NCBI RefSeq assembly: GCF_000758705.1
Contig: NZ_CP009287.1
Span: 3,038,001-3,102,000 of the forward strand
DNA: 64,000 nt
Source of the DNA: Paenibacillus graminis
GTDB lineage: Bacteria > Bacillota > Bacilli > Paenibacillales > Paenibacillaceae
Direction: 5' to 3'
In this document: positions 43,643 to 53,508 of the stretch, piece by piece
How the letters are laid out: every line of letters starts with the position of its first letter
Numbering within the stretch: the stretch's first letter is position 1
Notes under the pieces: model-generated
The model's database searches: none
What the model saw: the letters and a program-made list of their open reading frames with translations, nothing else
What the model was told of the DNA's origin: nothing
Program-made: the position numbers and the translations under genes

Positions 43643-44167
43643 CTACTCTCCCGCCAATGCATCGCAGAAAGCTTTGCCGTAAGGCGGCAGATCCGGCGGA
43701 CGGCGGGCGGAGATGATATGTCCATCGGTTACGACAGCTTCATCCTTCCAGATCGCTCCGGCATTCTCCATATCATCACGGATACCCGGGGTGGATGTAA
43801 CCGTTACGCCACCTAATATTTTGGCAGAGATCAATACCCAGCCGGCATGGCAGATTTGCCCAATCGGTTTCTTAGCCGTATTAAAATCCTGTACAAGCTT
43901 CAGCACCGCGCTATAACGGCGGATTTTATCGGGAGCCCAGCCGCCAGGAACGAGTATGCCGTCATAATCTGCAGCGTCCAGCTCATCCCAGGAATACTCA
44001 GCTTTAGCGGGAACCCCATATTTGCCTACATAGGTTTTATCTTTTTCCAGACCGGCCAGATGGACCTCGGCCCCTTCCTCTCTGACGCGGTACACCGGAT
44101 ACCACAGCTCCAAATCCTCGAATTCGTCGTCTACCAATGCTATGACCTTTTTGCCGGTTAGTCTCAT
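43643..44167 (-). CDS. DJ-1/PfpI family protein
   Basis: A 174-residue class I glutamine amidotransferase-like protein. The active site shows the nucleophile elbow GQICHAGWVL with Cys and His and the Glu of DDEFEDLE, the layout of YfkM/YraA/PfpI proteins. These are stress-linked deglycases or proteases whose exact activity is debated. It is a single gene with GGGAGCTGCAGAAC before the ATG. Confidence 0.88.
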   Translation of the reverse strand: MRLTGKKVIALVDDEFEDLELWYPVYRVREEGAEVHLAGLEKDKTYVGKYGVPAKAEYSWDELDAADYDGILVPGGWAPDKIRRYSAVLKLVQDFNTAKKPIGQICHAGWVLISAKILGGVTVTSTPGIRDDMENAGAIWKDEAVVTDGHIISARRPPDLPPYGKAFCDALAGE

Positions 44168-44401
44168 GTTCTGCAGCTCCCTTCATGAATCTTGACTTCA
44201 GTCCATTCTAGCAAATTTGAAATATGAAGTCATCCGGCGGATTGAAATCCTTAGTTGGATTTCCAAATAAATCATTTTATGCAAATCGGCAGGGATTGAG
44301 GGGAAGCAGGTCGAATATAGGAATTGAACAGGTGAGTTTTCGCGTTTTTTATTGATCATGCGGTTCTTGAGATTTTATAAAATAAATCTGAGGTGTGGGA
44401 G

Positions 44402-44854
44402 ATGTACAAAGATTATTTATTGAAGACGTCATGCAGCTGCGGCGGCATCATGACCATACATATGCATACGTTAATCTACAGTGCAAAGATAAAAATTACG
44501 CATGTCCCTGTCTATACCTGCGGAGAGTGTGGTCGCTATGAGCCTCTGTCATGCATTAAAAATGATCTGGGCAAGCTGATTCACGAACTTGGAGAAACGC
44601 CGCCCAAGCGGCATATTTCGTTTGCTGACAGAAATGAATGGGCCAGTGTGCTCAAGGAAACCTTTGCTAAAGGGCTGTTTTCCGGGGGAATGACCGAGTT
44701 GGAGGAAATGATCCGGGCCGCGATACAGGGGCGAATTGACTTGCTGCTGGATGTATACCGTTTTGCAGTGGATCTAAACGATCATAAATGGATGGATGAA
44801 ACTGGAAACAGACTGTCGCAATTGACAGTTCAGCCGGCGGAAAGCGCAAAATAA
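44402..44854 (+). CDS. hypothetical protein with zinc-ribbon Cys pairs
   Basis: A 150-residue protein. Cys pairs CSCGG (about residue 12) and CGECG (about 41) probably bind zinc, as in YgiT-like ribbons; the rest is helical (GGMTELEEMIRAAIQGRIDL). GAGG lies 8 bp before ATG 44402; the GTG nine bases earlier is less likely. Family not recognised. Confidence 0.65.
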   Translation: MYKDYLLKTSCSCGGIMTIHMHTLIYSAKIKITHVPVYTCGECGRYEPLSCIKNDLGKLIHELGETPPKRHISFADRNEWASVLKETFAKGLFSGGMTELEEMIRAAIQGRIDLLLDVYRFAVDLNDHKWMDETGNRLSQLTVQPAESAK

Positions 44855-45080
44855 ATACGAAATAAAGCGGATACTGAAATTTTTTCTGCAAAATTAATGA
44901 AAATCTTTCACGAATGTTGGATTTTTCACGCGCTTTTTGATACGATAGAAACAGGTTAGACAAAGCTATGAATCCGGCATGTTAAGGTTGGAAATCATTA
45001 GGAGGACAATGAAGCAGCAGGAGTGTCTTTTTCCGCATCACGGTAGCGTTCTCAGGCCTTGAAAGAAATTTTGAAAGGAA

Positions 45081-45124
45081 AATGAAGCGTTATCATTGCA
45101 CAATTGTACAAAGTGTCGTATCAT
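45081..45124 (+). promoter_or_regulatory. ccpA promoter with possible cre-like palindrome
   Basis: TTGCAC (45096-45101), a 17-bp spacer and TATCAT (45119-45124) form a sigma-A promoter. AATGAAGCGTTATCATT (45081-45097) overlaps the -35 and resembles a cre site with one base missing in the centre, so autoregulation is only a suggestion. The remaining 300 bp before ccpA hold nothing else. Confidence 0.45.
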
Positions 45125-45172
45125 AATTTTAATTAGTCGAACGATAAAATTTATCGCAATGGAGAGAGTAAT

Positions 45173-46183
45173 TTGACGGTAACCATTTACGATGTAGCTC
45201 GAGAAGCAGGCGTATCTATGGCTACGGTATCACGGGTTGTGAACAATAACCCGAACGTGAAACCGCAGACCCGGAAGAAAGTTTTTGAAGCGATTGAACG
45301 TTTGGGCTATCGTCCAAACGCCGTGGCGAGAGGTCTCGCCAGCAAGAAAACAACAACCGTTGGGGTTGTTATCCCCGATATCTCGAACTCGATTTTTGCA
45401 GAAATTGCTCGCGGGATCGAAGATATAGCCAACATGTACCATTATAACATTATTTTGTGCAACGCTGATAAGCGCAAAGAGAAGGAAATACGTGTTATCA
45501 ACACGCTTTTGGAGAAGCAGGTGGACGGGCTGCTGTTCATGGGTGGAACCGTAACAGAAGAACATATCCAAGCCTTCCAAACATCTGCCGTTCCAATCGT
45601 ACTCTGTGCTACGCGGGATGAGCAGGGAACCTACCCGTCTGTTGATATCGATCATGAGACGGCAGCGTTCGATGCCGTGAACACACTTATCCGCCATGGA
45701 CACCGCGAAATTGCAATGATCAGCGGAACCCTGCAGGACCCTGCCAATGGCTATGCCCGTTTTCAGGGGTACAAGAAAGCGCTGGAAGCAGCAGGCATTG
45801 AGTATCAGGAGGATCTGGTTCGCATCGGGAACTACCGTTACGAATCCGGTGTCGAAGCCATGAAGTACTTCCTGGGGCTGAAGAAGAAGCCGACAGCTGT
45901 ATTTGCGGCAACAGATGAAATGGCGATCGGTGCCATCCACAGTATTCAGGATGAAGGCCTGAAAGTTCCCGATGACTTCTCGATCATCAGTGTCGACAAC
46001 ATCCGCATGGCCTCTATGGTCCGTCCTTTGCTGACAACTGTAGCACAGCCCATGTACGATCTGGGTGCGGTAGCAATGAGACTCCTGACGAAACTGATGA
46101 AGAAGGAAACGGTTGAGAATCCGCGTGTTATTTTGCCTCATGAGACGATTCTCCGTTTATCTGTGAATCATGTGAACAAATAA
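45173..46183 (+). CDS. ccpA: catabolite control protein A
   Basis: A 336-residue LacI-family regulator. The DNA-binding head reads [20 protein letters not shown] with hinge [20 protein letters not shown]. The periplasmic-binding-fold core retains residues of the HPr-binding face typical of CcpA ([14 protein letters not shown] region). It binds cre sites when complexed with HPr-Ser46-P or Crh. TTG start with GGAGAG upstream. It is monocistronic. A cre site at acsA and an HPr-like protein without His15 lie in the same window. Confidence 0.95.
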   Translation: MTVTIYDVAREAGVSMATVSRVVNNNPNVKPQTRKKVFEAIERLGYRPNAVARGLASKKTTTVGVVIPDISNSIFAEIARGIEDIANMYHYNIILCNADKRKEKEIRVINTLLEKQVDGLLFMGGTVTEEHIQAFQTSAVPIVLCATRDEQGTYPSVDIDHETAAFDAVNTLIRHGHREIAMISGTLQDPANGYARFQGYKKALEAAGIEYQEDLVRIGNYRYESGVEAMKYFLGLKKKPTAVFAATDEMAIGAIHSIQDEGLKVPDDFSIISVDNIRMASMVRPLLTTVAQPMYDLGAVAMRLLTKLMKKETVENPRVILPHETILRLSVNHVNK

Positions 46184-46210
46184 GTATCCGTATGGAACAT
46201 AAGTGCGTAG

Positions 46211-46233
46211 AAAGCTCCTATTGGAGCTTTTTA
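46211..46233 (+). terminator. terminator of ccpA
   Basis: AAAGCTCC / GGAGCTTT with a TATT loop and T tail. Confidence 0.85.
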
Positions 46234-46276
46234 TGTTTTATAGCGATGTATTTTACTTAAACGCAGGAGGGTACAT

Positions 46277-46972
46277 ATGAGTGAAATCATAGGTTTGATT
46301 GGAGCGATGGACGAGGAAATCAAGCTGCTGCTGGAGAGCATGGAAGATAAGGTGAGCATAGTTAAGGCAGGTGTTGTTTATTATTCAGGTACTATATTCG
46401 GCAAACGTGCGGTTCTCTGCAAATCCGGAGTGGGCAAGGTAAATGCTGCGGTGACGACACAAATTCTGCTTGATGCTTTCGGAGCGGTGCGAGTGCTGTT
46501 CACCGGCGTTGCCGGGGCGGTGCATCCGGAGCTCGGTATTGGGGATATCGTCATTTCATCCCACTGCATCCAGCATGACATGGACGTCACCGCTCTTGGC
46601 TACCCGCGGGGTGTGATTCCGTATCAGGAGGTGTCCTCTTTTCCAGCAGATCCAGCCCTTGTGAATCTAGCCGAAGAAGCCTGCCGGACGCTAAAACAGA
46701 AGTCGATAACAGGAGTTGTGCTGTCTGGGGATCAATTTATTGCCAGCGCAGCCGTTGTAGCTGAGCTTCGCGGGCAACTGGACGGAGCCTGCGCGGAAAT
46801 GGAAGGAGCGGCCGTCGCACAGGTCTGCTATATGAATGAGATTCCTTTTGTGATTATCCGCTCCATGTCGGACAAAGCAGACGGGTCGGCACATGTGAAC
46901 TACCGCGAATTTACGGTCACGGCCTCGGAACGCTCCCATGCGATTCTCGAATACATGCTGAAAGCGATGTAA
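46277..46972 (+). CDS. mtnN: 5'-methylthioadenosine/S-adenosylhomocysteine nucleosidase
   Basis: A 231-residue enzyme that cleaves adenine from MTA and SAH, recycling methionine and supplying the LuxS route. GAMDEEI holds the catalytic Glu, KSGVGKVNAA the phosphorylase-fold loop, FTGVAGAVHPEL, GDQFIAS, EMEGAAVAQV and RSMSDKAD with the catalytic Asp. Length is normal. GGAGG precedes the ATG. Confidence 0.95.
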   Translation: MSEIIGLIGAMDEEIKLLLESMEDKVSIVKAGVVYYSGTIFGKRAVLCKSGVGKVNAAVTTQILLDAFGAVRVLFTGVAGAVHPELGIGDIVISSHCIQHDMDVTALGYPRGVIPYQEVSSFPADPALVNLAEEACRTLKQKSITGVVLSGDQFIASAAVVAELRGQLDGACAEMEGAAVAQVCYMNEIPFVIIRSMSDKADGSAHVNYREFTVTASERSHAILEYMLKAM

Positions 46973-47003
46973 GGAATCTTTTCCGGTGAATAGAATGCTC
47001 CCT

Positions 47004-47636
47004 CTAGTACATGAAACGCTGTCTGAAACGCACTCTGTCAAAGGTTTCCTGTGAGGACATCGGGACTTCCCGTCCGATACGCACCATCAGGCAGTTGGCT
47101 GGATGGGAGCAAATCTCCGGATCATCTGTGGCGTACCACACCATGTCAACGGTCTGCATCAGCTTCTCCATCATCTGACGGTAGGCCCATACATCCAGCC
47201 CGCTGCCTTTGAGGTCCCAATGCCAGTAATATTCGGTTGTGAACACAATGCAGTTCTCCAGCTGTTCCCGCTCAAAAGCGCTGGTAATCAGCAGCTTCGC
47301 AAGGCCCATTCCCCTGAACCCATCCGCAACTTCCACAGCACCCAGTTCTATCAGATCTTCCATTCCACCCTGCGACCATAACTCCAGTTCATCGGGATAG
47401 TGAAAAGTAACATAACCTGCGATCATTTGGTCAACAACAGCGGCTATTACACGCCCTTCCGGCAGTCCAGCAATCTCTATAAGCGCTTCCAGCTGCTCCT
47501 GCGGTTTACGGAAGGCGTCCAGATCCGGATGCATCTGCAGGCCTTCCAGCGTGTCTGGAGACAAAGGCCCGCTAACGGTAATTGTGCTTCCGTGATGAGG
47601 AAGAGTATGGGATACAGGGATTTTGCGGTGCTCCAT
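47004..47636 (-). CDS. acuA: protein acetyltransferase AcuA
   Basis: A 210-residue GNAT protein recognised as AcuA by similarity and position: DLIELGAVEVADGFRGMGLAKLL is the acetyl-CoA motif, FTTEYYWHWDLKGSGLDVW the family-specific part. AcuA acetylates and inactivates acetyl-CoA synthetase AcsA. It is divergent from acsA exactly as in B. subtilis; acuB and acuC do not follow here. A cre site lies 34 bp upstream of its start. Confidence 0.93.
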   Translation of the reverse strand: MEHRKIPVSHTLPHHGSTITVSGPLSPDTLEGLQMHPDLDAFRKPQEQLEALIEIAGLPEGRVIAAVVDQMIAGYVTFHYPDELELWSQGGMEDLIELGAVEVADGFRGMGLAKLLITSAFEREQLENCIVFTTEYYWHWDLKGSGLDVWAYRQMMEKLMQTVDMVWYATDDPEICSHPANCLMVRIGREVPMSSQETFDRVRFRQRFMY

Positions 47637-47669
47637 AACTGTGCTCCCTTCATTTCACTATATTCTAGA

Positions 47670-47685
47670 ATGTAACCGCTTCCTG
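47670..47685. promoter_or_regulatory. cre site between acuA and acsA
   Basis: ATGTAACCGCTTCCTG fits the cre pattern WTGNAANCGNWNNCWW at all but the last position. It lies in the divergent acuA/acsA region, just before a TATACT that could be the acsA -10, so CcpA binding would repress in glucose. Both genes are CcpA-controlled in B. subtilis. Confidence 0.75.
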
Positions 47686-47797
47686 TGATATACTAAGTCC
47701 GACATAAAATTTTCACATTTGATCCATTGACAGCATTGCTTAAGAGAAGAGTCTCACCCTTAAAGCTTAAATCAAACAAGTGAGGGAGGCAAGAGTA

Positions 47798-49522
47798 ATG
47801 GGGCAAGTTCACAGCGAAATTATACCGGGCCGTGTGAAGCAGGCCAACATGGCAGATTATTCCCGGGCAGTCAGCGAATTCCGGTGGGAGGATGTAGAGA
47901 AAAGCTTCTCCTGGCATGAGAGCGGCAAGGTGAATATGGCCCATGAAGCCATTGACCGTCATGTGCTGGAAGGCCGCGGAGCAGCCACGGCTTTGATCTA
48001 CAGTGATTCGGCTAGGGAAGAAATGTACACGTTCTCCGATTTGCGTGAGCGGTCGAACCGTTTCGGAAATGTGCTGCGTCAGCATGGCATCGGCCGGGGA
48101 GACCGGGTGTTTATTTTTATGCCGCGCCGGCCGGAGCTCTATTTCAGTTTGTTGGGCGTTCTCAAAGTGGGAGCGGTAGCTGGCCCGCTTTTTGAGGCTT
48201 TTATGGAAACGGCTGTAAAGGACCGGCTGGAGGACAGCGGCGCAGTAGCACTCATTACTACACCTGAGCTGCTGCAGCGGGTCAAACGTGCCGAGCTGCC
48301 AGAGCTTAAGCACGTGTTTGTAGTAGGCGGCTCGACTGACAGCGAGCAAGGGCTTGTGAGCTACGAAGAAGCGGCCGCTGCGGCCTCAACGGAGCTTGAA
48401 CCGGAATGGCTGAGTCTGGAGGATGGGCTGATTATGCACTATACCTCCGGCTCAACCGGCAAACCCAAAGGCGTATATCATGTGCAGAGAGCAATGATCC
48501 AGCATTATTATACAGGCAAGATTGTACTGGATTTGCGTCCTGACGACATCTATTGGTGTACGGCTGATCCCGGCTGGGTTACCGGAACTTCCTATGGTAT
48601 TTTTGCGCCTTGGCTGAACGGAGTGACCAACGTTGTGAGGGGCGGCCGCTTCAGCCCGCAGGACTGGTATAAGACCATCGAGCGGTTTGGGGTTACCGTA
48701 TGGTACAGTGCACCTACCGCGTTCCGTATGTTGATGGGAGCGGGGGAGGCCAGCCTGAAGGACATCGATCTCAGCAGTCTGCGGCATGTTCTGTCGGTAG
48801 GAGAGCCGCTCAATCCCGAAGTTGTGCGCTGGGGAGACAAATTCTATCAGCAGCGCATTCATGATACCTGGTGGATGACTGAAACTGGAGCACAGCTGAT
48901 CTGCAATTACCCCGGAATGGATATTAAGCCCGGCTCCATGGGACGCCCGCTGCCCGGCATCGAAGCTGCTATTCTGGATGACCGTGGCAATGTGCTGCCG
49001 CCTTATGCGATGGGCAATCTGGCGATTAGGACGCCATGGCCCTCCATGATGGGGAAAATCTGGAACAACAAAGCGAAATACGAGGAGTATTTCCGCATTC
49101 CCGGCTGGTACATCTCCGGTGATTCCGCATATATGGATGAAGATGGCTACTTCTGGTTCCAGGGCCGGATCGATGATGTCATCAATTCCTCCGGTGAGCG
49201 GATTGGCCCGTTCGAAGTGGAGAGCAAGCTGGTAGAGCATCCTGCGGTTGCTGAAGCCGGGGTGATCGGCAAACCGGATGTTATGCGGGGAGAGATTATT
49301 AAGGCGTTCATTTCCTTGCGGGATGGATATTTCCCCACGGCTGAGCTGAAGGAGGAGATAGCGGCCTTTGTCAAAGCAGGTTTGTCCGCCCATGCAGCAC
49401 CGCGTGAAATTGAATTCAGGGAGAAGCTGCCCAAGACCCGTTCCGGTAAAATCATGCGCCGCGTGCTGAAAGCCTGGGAGCTTCATCTTCCTGCGGGGGA
49501 TTTATCCACAATCGAGGACTAA
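47798..49522 (+). CDS. acsA: acetyl-CoA synthetase
   Basis: A 574-residue AMP-forming enzyme making acetyl-CoA from acetate. The adenylation motif YTSGSTGKPKG, WWMTETGAQLI, the hinge Asp in YFWFQGRIDDVI, and the C-terminal KTRSGKIMRR with the catalytic Lys (about 551) that AcuA acetylates are all present. ATG 47798 behind GGGAGG is preferred to GTG 47780 and gives the length of B. subtilis AcsA. Confidence 0.95.
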   Translation: MGQVHSEIIPGRVKQANMADYSRAVSEFRWEDVEKSFSWHESGKVNMAHEAIDRHVLEGRGAATALIYSDSAREEMYTFSDLRERSNRFGNVLRQHGIGRGDRVFIFMPRRPELYFSLLGVLKVGAVAGPLFEAFMETAVKDRLEDSGAVALITTPELLQRVKRAELPELKHVFVVGGSTDSEQGLVSYEEAAAAASTELEPEWLSLEDGLIMHYTSGSTGKPKGVYHVQRAMIQHYYTGKIVLDLRPDDIYWCTADPGWVTGTSYGIFAPWLNGVTNVVRGGRFSPQDWYKTIERFGVTVWYSAPTAFRMLMGAGEASLKDIDLSSLRHVLSVGEPLNPEVVRWGDKFYQQRIHDTWWMTETGAQLICNYPGMDIKPGSMGRPLPGIEAAILDDRGNVLPPYAMGNLAIRTPWPSMMGKIWNNKAKYEEYFRIPGWYISGDSAYMDEDGYFWFQGRIDDVINSSGERIGPFEVESKLVEHPAVAEAGVIGKPDVMRGEIIKAFISLRDGYFPTAELKEEIAAFVKAGLSAHAAPREIEFREKLPKTRSGKIMRRVLKAWELHLPAGDLSTIED

Positions 49523-49544
49523 TCTAAACACATCGGGCTGTAAC

Positions 49545-49582
49545 AAAACAGCGTTCCCGGATCATTCCCGGGAACGCTGTTT
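49545..49582. terminator. bidirectional terminator
   Basis: AAACAGCGTTCCCGG / CCGGGAACGCTGTTT arms with a 6-nt loop, between converging acsA and the penicillin-binding protein gene. Confidence 0.88.
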
Positions 49583-49622
49583 GTGGTAATGTACAGGTCT
49601 GAATACTTCTGGAAGGCCGCAA

Positions 49623-52547
49623 TTAAGGTGTTGCTGCTGCGGCATTTCCCGAGCCGGCATTTCCTCCGGCAGCATTATTGGCTCCACCGGCAGGGACATC
49701 GGATGATCCCGGCGGCTCAATAATGACCATGCCGGGATCTTCCGTGCTGCCTGGCTGCGCTCCGGGGTCCGGTGTAGCTTCTGCACCAGGAGATTCTTCC
49801 GGCGGCGGCGTAGTCTCCGGTGCAGGAGTGACTGCCCCGGCTACACTGCCCGAAGACGTCTCATGACCGGCTACATCCACCGCAGCCACATAGAAGGAGG
49901 CATTGGCACCGGACGGAGTGCCAGGGGTGAAAGTGGTTCCTTCGCCGACGGATAGAACAGCCTGCTTTTTGTACGCTCCTCCGTTAAGGGAACGGTACAG
50001 GCGGTAGCCGACCACATCCGGCGAACCGCTAGGGTTAAAGGTTATAACGGCTTTTCCCGTACTGTAAGAGACATTGACTCCGCTTGGTGGCGTTGGGCCA
50101 TTACCGTCATCCACACGAGGATCCACCTCGGTCGGGAAGTCGGATTTTGCATCCTCCGGCATGTAGTATTGAAGCGATTGATGCTCTTTCATCTTCTTAA
50201 AGGCGGCAAGCAGCTCCTTCACGAGATCCTGGATCGGTTTGTCGCGTTTGACGACAATTTTCTCTTTGAGAAAATCCTCAGGTGTGCCTTCCAGAGGAAG
50301 GTAATTCACGCCGTTGTAAGTAATATATTTGGCTCTGGAGATTCCGTCATCACTTTGTTTCGGCACGTATTTCGCGTTAAAAATATCTGTAGTGAACCTG
50401 TCGGTCAAGTCAGTGGGCAGCTTGCCGCTGTAGGCGGATACTGTCTTTTTGACGATGCCTTCAGGTTTCGCAAATTCCTTAGTGACAAAAAGCTCAGGCT
50501 GCTTGTCAATGACCGCATTCATTACTTTTGCCCACAAGGTCTGCGCCTGACGTTTCTGGGTATCGCCCTGAAGCGTATTGATTTGTTCCTTATAGCCCAC
50601 CCACATGCCAAGCGTGACATCCGGCGTGTAGCCCATAAACCATACATCGCCATAGTTTTGGGTGGAACCGGTTTTGCCGACAATAGGCACATCTTTGAAG
50701 TGTTTGTAGTTTTTCTTAACTGTGCTTGCGGTTCCGTTGGTAATTACCGTACGCAGCATGTCGGTCATAAGATAAGCGGTTTGCTTAGAGTAGACCTGCT
50801 CCGGATTGACTTTATGCTGATAGATAATTTTGCCCTGAGAATCTACAATCTTCTCGATCATATAGGCGTCATTAAAGGCTCCCTGGTTTCCGATCGAGGA
50901 ATAGGCATTCGTTAAATCTTCAACGGTAACCCCATATTTAAGTCCGCCAATGACTCCGGTCTGCGCTTTGTAATCATCATCCTGGATGGTGGTGATCCCC
51001 AGCTTCTTGGAAAAAGCCCATGCTTTCTCGATTCCAACCTTCTCATTGAACAGCTTGAGGGCTGGCAGGTTCAAGGATTTGTTAAGGGCATAGCGGGCTG
51101 TGACCAGGCCCTGATACCGGTTGTTGGCATTCTTCGGAATATGGAAGCCTTTGCCGCCATCCTTAAGAATGATCGGCGCATCATCAAGGATGCCTGCAGG
51201 CTGAATCAATCCGGCATCCAGTGCGGGAAGATAAGCGGCAATGGGCTTCATCGTTGAACCCGGCTGCCGTATCATCTGGGTAGCATAGTTCATCTGTTCA
51301 ATATTGAAGTCCCGTCCTTCGATCATGCCGAGAATCGCTCCGGTTTTGTTGTTAATCATCATGCCGGCCGTCTGTTCCTTGCCACGGGTCTTGCTGTCTT
51401 TCGTGAAATTATCACTGTCCTCCGAAATACTGTGCATCGCACTGTATACTTTTTTATCGATCGTCGTGTAGACACGGTAGCCGCCGGTCATCAGCTGCCG
51501 CCGTGCTTCCTCAAGCAGTGTGTTGTTATCTGCAGTAGCAGAGGTATTTGGATCAATTACACCATTCTTGCCCTCATTGAGGGACAGCAGGATCTCGGAG
51601 GCTTTGCGCTCGGTCTCGAGCATCAGATAAGGATATGTAGCATAAGCCTTTTTCGTATGCGGAGCCAGAGAACCTTTGATATCAAATTGCAGTGCTTCGT
51701 TATACTGGGAGGCAGTGATCTTGTTCTCCTCCAGCATCCGGCGCAGTACAAGCTTTTGGCGTTCCATGGCACGGTGAAATGCCGTTTCATTAAATTCTCC
51801 GATTCCGTTAAACGCGGAGTATTTGGAAGGAAGCTGGGGAAGTCCTGCCAGATATGCGGCCTGGGCCGTATTCAGCTTATCCAGATCATCCAGTCCGAAT
51901 ATCCCTTTGGCGGCGGCTTTGATACCGTACACGTTGTACCCGTTGGAACCGTTGCCGAAAGGAACCTTATTTAAATAGGCCGTTAAAATTTCCTGCTTGG
52001 ATAAATATCGTTCCAGTCTTAGAGACAGCAGGATCTCCTTAATCTTGCGGTCCTCTGTGCGGTCCAGGCTGAGGAACACGCGCCGTGCCAATTGCTGGGT
52101 CAGGGTACTGCCGCCGGTCTGAACGGATTCATTCAGCAGCTTTTGCTTGACGGCACGCAGGGTACCGCTGAAATCGACCCCTTTATGATTGTAGAAATTA
52201 TTGTCCTCTATCGCGAGAACGGCATCAATCACAAGCTGCGGGATATTGTTGAATTCTACAAGTCTGCGGTCCTCTTCGGTCCGGAGCTGGCCGATCGGTT
52301 GGCCATCGCGGAAATACGCAAAGCCGGTAACGGCATTCTGGCTGACTTCCTTTTGAATCAATTCTTCGGAGCGTACCGGATCATCCTTCACTATGGAAGC
52401 GACATATCCAGAAACAGCACCGCCGGCAAACAGAATGCCTAATATGCCGAGTATAAACATCCACTTCACGACGGAACCAAACCTGCGGAGCCAGGATCTA
52501 CGGGGTGGACGCTGCTTTGCGGTCTTCTTTTTGTTCTCCTCAACCAT
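49623..52547 (-). CDS. class A penicillin-binding protein (PBP1A type) with FN3 domain
   Basis: A 974-residue bifunctional peptidoglycan synthase. A short cytoplasmic lead and one membrane helix (WMFILGILGILFAGGAVSGY) precede the glycosyltransferase (AIEDNNFYNHKGVD with the catalytic Glu, TGGSTLTQQL) and the transpeptidase (GSTMKP with the nucleophile Ser, KSLN, KTGSTQNYGD). Residues about 820-910 form a fibronectin type III domain, followed by a Pro/Glu/Gly/Ala-rich tail. AAAGGAGG before ATG 52547 fixes the start; the frame runs 81 codons further upstream without a binding site. Confidence 0.92.
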   Translation of the reverse strand: MVEENKKKTAKQRPPRRSWLRRFGSVVKWMFILGILGILFAGGAVSGYVASIVKDDPVRSEELIQKEVSQNAVTGFAYFRDGQPIGQLRTEEDRRLVEFNNIPQLVIDAVLAIEDNNFYNHKGVDFSGTLRAVKQKLLNESVQTGGSTLTQQLARRVFLSLDRTEDRKIKEILLSLRLERYLSKQEILTAYLNKVPFGNGSNGYNVYGIKAAAKGIFGLDDLDKLNTAQAAYLAGLPQLPSKYSAFNGIGEFNETAFHRAMERQKLVLRRMLEENKITASQYNEALQFDIKGSLAPHTKKAYATYPYLMLETERKASEILLSLNEGKNGVIDPNTSATADNNTLLEEARRQLMTGGYRVYTTIDKKVYSAMHSISEDSDNFTKDSKTRGKEQTAGMMINNKTGAILGMIEGRDFNIEQMNYATQMIRQPGSTMKPIAAYLPALDAGLIQPAGILDDAPIILKDGGKGFHIPKNANNRYQGLVTARYALNKSLNLPALKLFNEKVGIEKAWAFSKKLGITTIQDDDYKAQTGVIGGLKYGVTVEDLTNAYSSIGNQGAFNDAYMIEKIVDSQGKIIYQHKVNPEQVYSKQTAYLMTDMLRTVITNGTASTVKKNYKHFKDVPIVGKTGSTQNYGDVWFMGYTPDVTLGMWVGYKEQINTLQGDTQKRQAQTLWAKVMNAVIDKQPELFVTKEFAKPEGIVKKTVSAYSGKLPTDLTDRFTTDIFNAKYVPKQSDDGISRAKYITYNGVNYLPLEGTPEDFLKEKIVVKRDKPIQDLVKELLAAFKKMKEHQSLQYYMPEDAKSDFPTEVDPRVDDGNGPTPPSGVNVSYSTGKAVITFNPSGSPDVVGYRLYRSLNGGAYKKQAVLSVGEGTTFTPGTPSGANASFYVAAVDVAGHETSSGSVAGAVTPAPETTPPPEESPGAEATPDPGAQPGSTEDPGMVIIEPPGSSDVPAGGANNAAGGNAGSGNAAAATP

Positions 52548-52626
52548 CGACGTTAATCCTCCTTTTAACGGAACTATTATAGCACAATTTGGCGGTTTTG
52601 AATGCGCCTCAGCCTCAGCATTATCA

Positions 52627-52664
52627 ATGAAAAAAGCCCCCAGATTTCTCTGGAGGCTTTGAAC
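52627..52664 (-). terminator. terminator of rpsD
   Basis: On the minus strand CCTCCAGA / TCTGGGGG arms and a T6 tail lie 23 bp past the rpsD stop. Confidence 0.85.
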
Positions 52665-52686
52665 ATTTTCGCTGTAAGGCGAAAAA

Positions 52687-53286
52687 TTAACGGTTGTAGA
52701 ACTCGACGATTTGCTTTTCATCAATATCCTGGGACAGTTCTGCACGTTCTGGCAAACGAATGTATTTGCCTTCGAAAGAACCATCAGCATATTCCAAGTA
52801 ACCTGGAAGGTGGGAGCGGTTTTCCAGAGCTTCTTTGATGGAAGCCATAGCGCGGCTTCTTTCGCGAAGTCCGATTACGTCGCCCACGCTTACGCGGTAA
52901 GAAGCGATGTCGACTTTTTTGCCGTTAACGGTAACGTGTCCGTGGGATACCAGCTGACGCGCACCAGCGCGGGAGTTGGCGAAACCAAGACGGTATACCA
53001 GGTTGTCCAAGCGGCTTTCGAGCAAGAACATGAAGTTTTCGCCCGCGATACCCTGGAGCTTTTGTGCTTTGGTGAAAAGAGTTTTAAACTGCTTTTCGCC
53101 CAAGCCGTACATGTGGCGCAGTTTTTGTTTTTCCAAAAGCTGCATTCCGTAGTTACTTACTTTTCTGCGTTGGTTAGCGCCGTGCTGTCCTGGTGGGAAA
53201 GGGCGTTTCAGGTCTTTGCCTGTACCGCTAAGGGAGATGCCCAGACGGCGGCTGAGTTTGAATTTAGGTCCGGTGTAACGTGCCAT
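52687..53286 (-). CDS. rpsD: 30S ribosomal protein S4
   Basis: A 199-residue protein with the complete S4 pattern: [21 protein letters not shown], then the S4 RNA-binding domain ([31 protein letters not shown]) and the C-terminal YIRLPER. It nucleates 30S assembly and in Firmicutes represses its own mRNA. It is a stand-alone gene, as in Bacillus, with a 188-nt leader. Confidence 0.97.
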   Translation of the reverse strand: MARYTGPKFKLSRRLGISLSGTGKDLKRPFPPGQHGANQRRKVSNYGMQLLEKQKLRHMYGLGEKQFKTLFTKAQKLQGIAGENFMFLLESRLDNLVYRLGFANSRAGARQLVSHGHVTVNGKKVDIASYRVSVGDVIGLRERSRAMASIKEALENRSHLPGYLEYADGSFEGKYIRLPERAELSQDIDEKQIVEFYNR

Positions 53287-53474
53287 GTTATAGTAGACTC
53301 CTTTATAATTGAAATTTCATGGTAGGGCCTATTTGCGCCGCAAATCGTATCCGTGAAAGCGTTAGATGGTTTCACACTGCCGGGGAAGTTCAGCCGCTGC
53401 CCTGGCAGTAACGAGATGCGTGAGGGTGACACAACGTTACGCCCAATTAAGACCTGTTACAGTCTTGTTCAACA
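53287..53474 (-). ncRNA. rpsD leader, candidate S4 autoregulatory RNA
   Basis: The transcript predicted from the promoter at 53481-53508 has an untranslated leader of about 188 nt with several GC-rich pairing blocks (for example GGGCAG.. with ..CTGCC-type segments near 53385-53405). B. subtilis rpsD carries an S4-binding leader in the same place. I did not fold it, so the RNA class is inferred from position and length. Confidence 0.45.
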
Positions 53475-53480
53475 ATAAAT

Positions 53481-53508
53481 ATTATATGAAAACGACAGCT
53501 AAAGTCAA
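53481..53508 (-). promoter_or_regulatory. sigma-A promoter of rpsD
   Basis: On the minus strand TTGACT, a 16-bp spacer and TATAAT, with AT-rich DNA upstream. This is a strong promoter as expected for a ribosomal gene. The remaining stretch to 53788 shows no gene. Confidence 0.85.

Noticed and set aside
45230..46141. 303-codon minus-strand frame opposite ccpA
   Set aside because: It is an antisense shadow of ccpA with no binding site or family.
53350..53366. cre-like sequence GTGAAAGCGTTAGATG upstream of rpsD
   Set aside because: It lacks the conserved C near the right end and the leading W, lies within an rRNA-protein leader and has no metabolic context.
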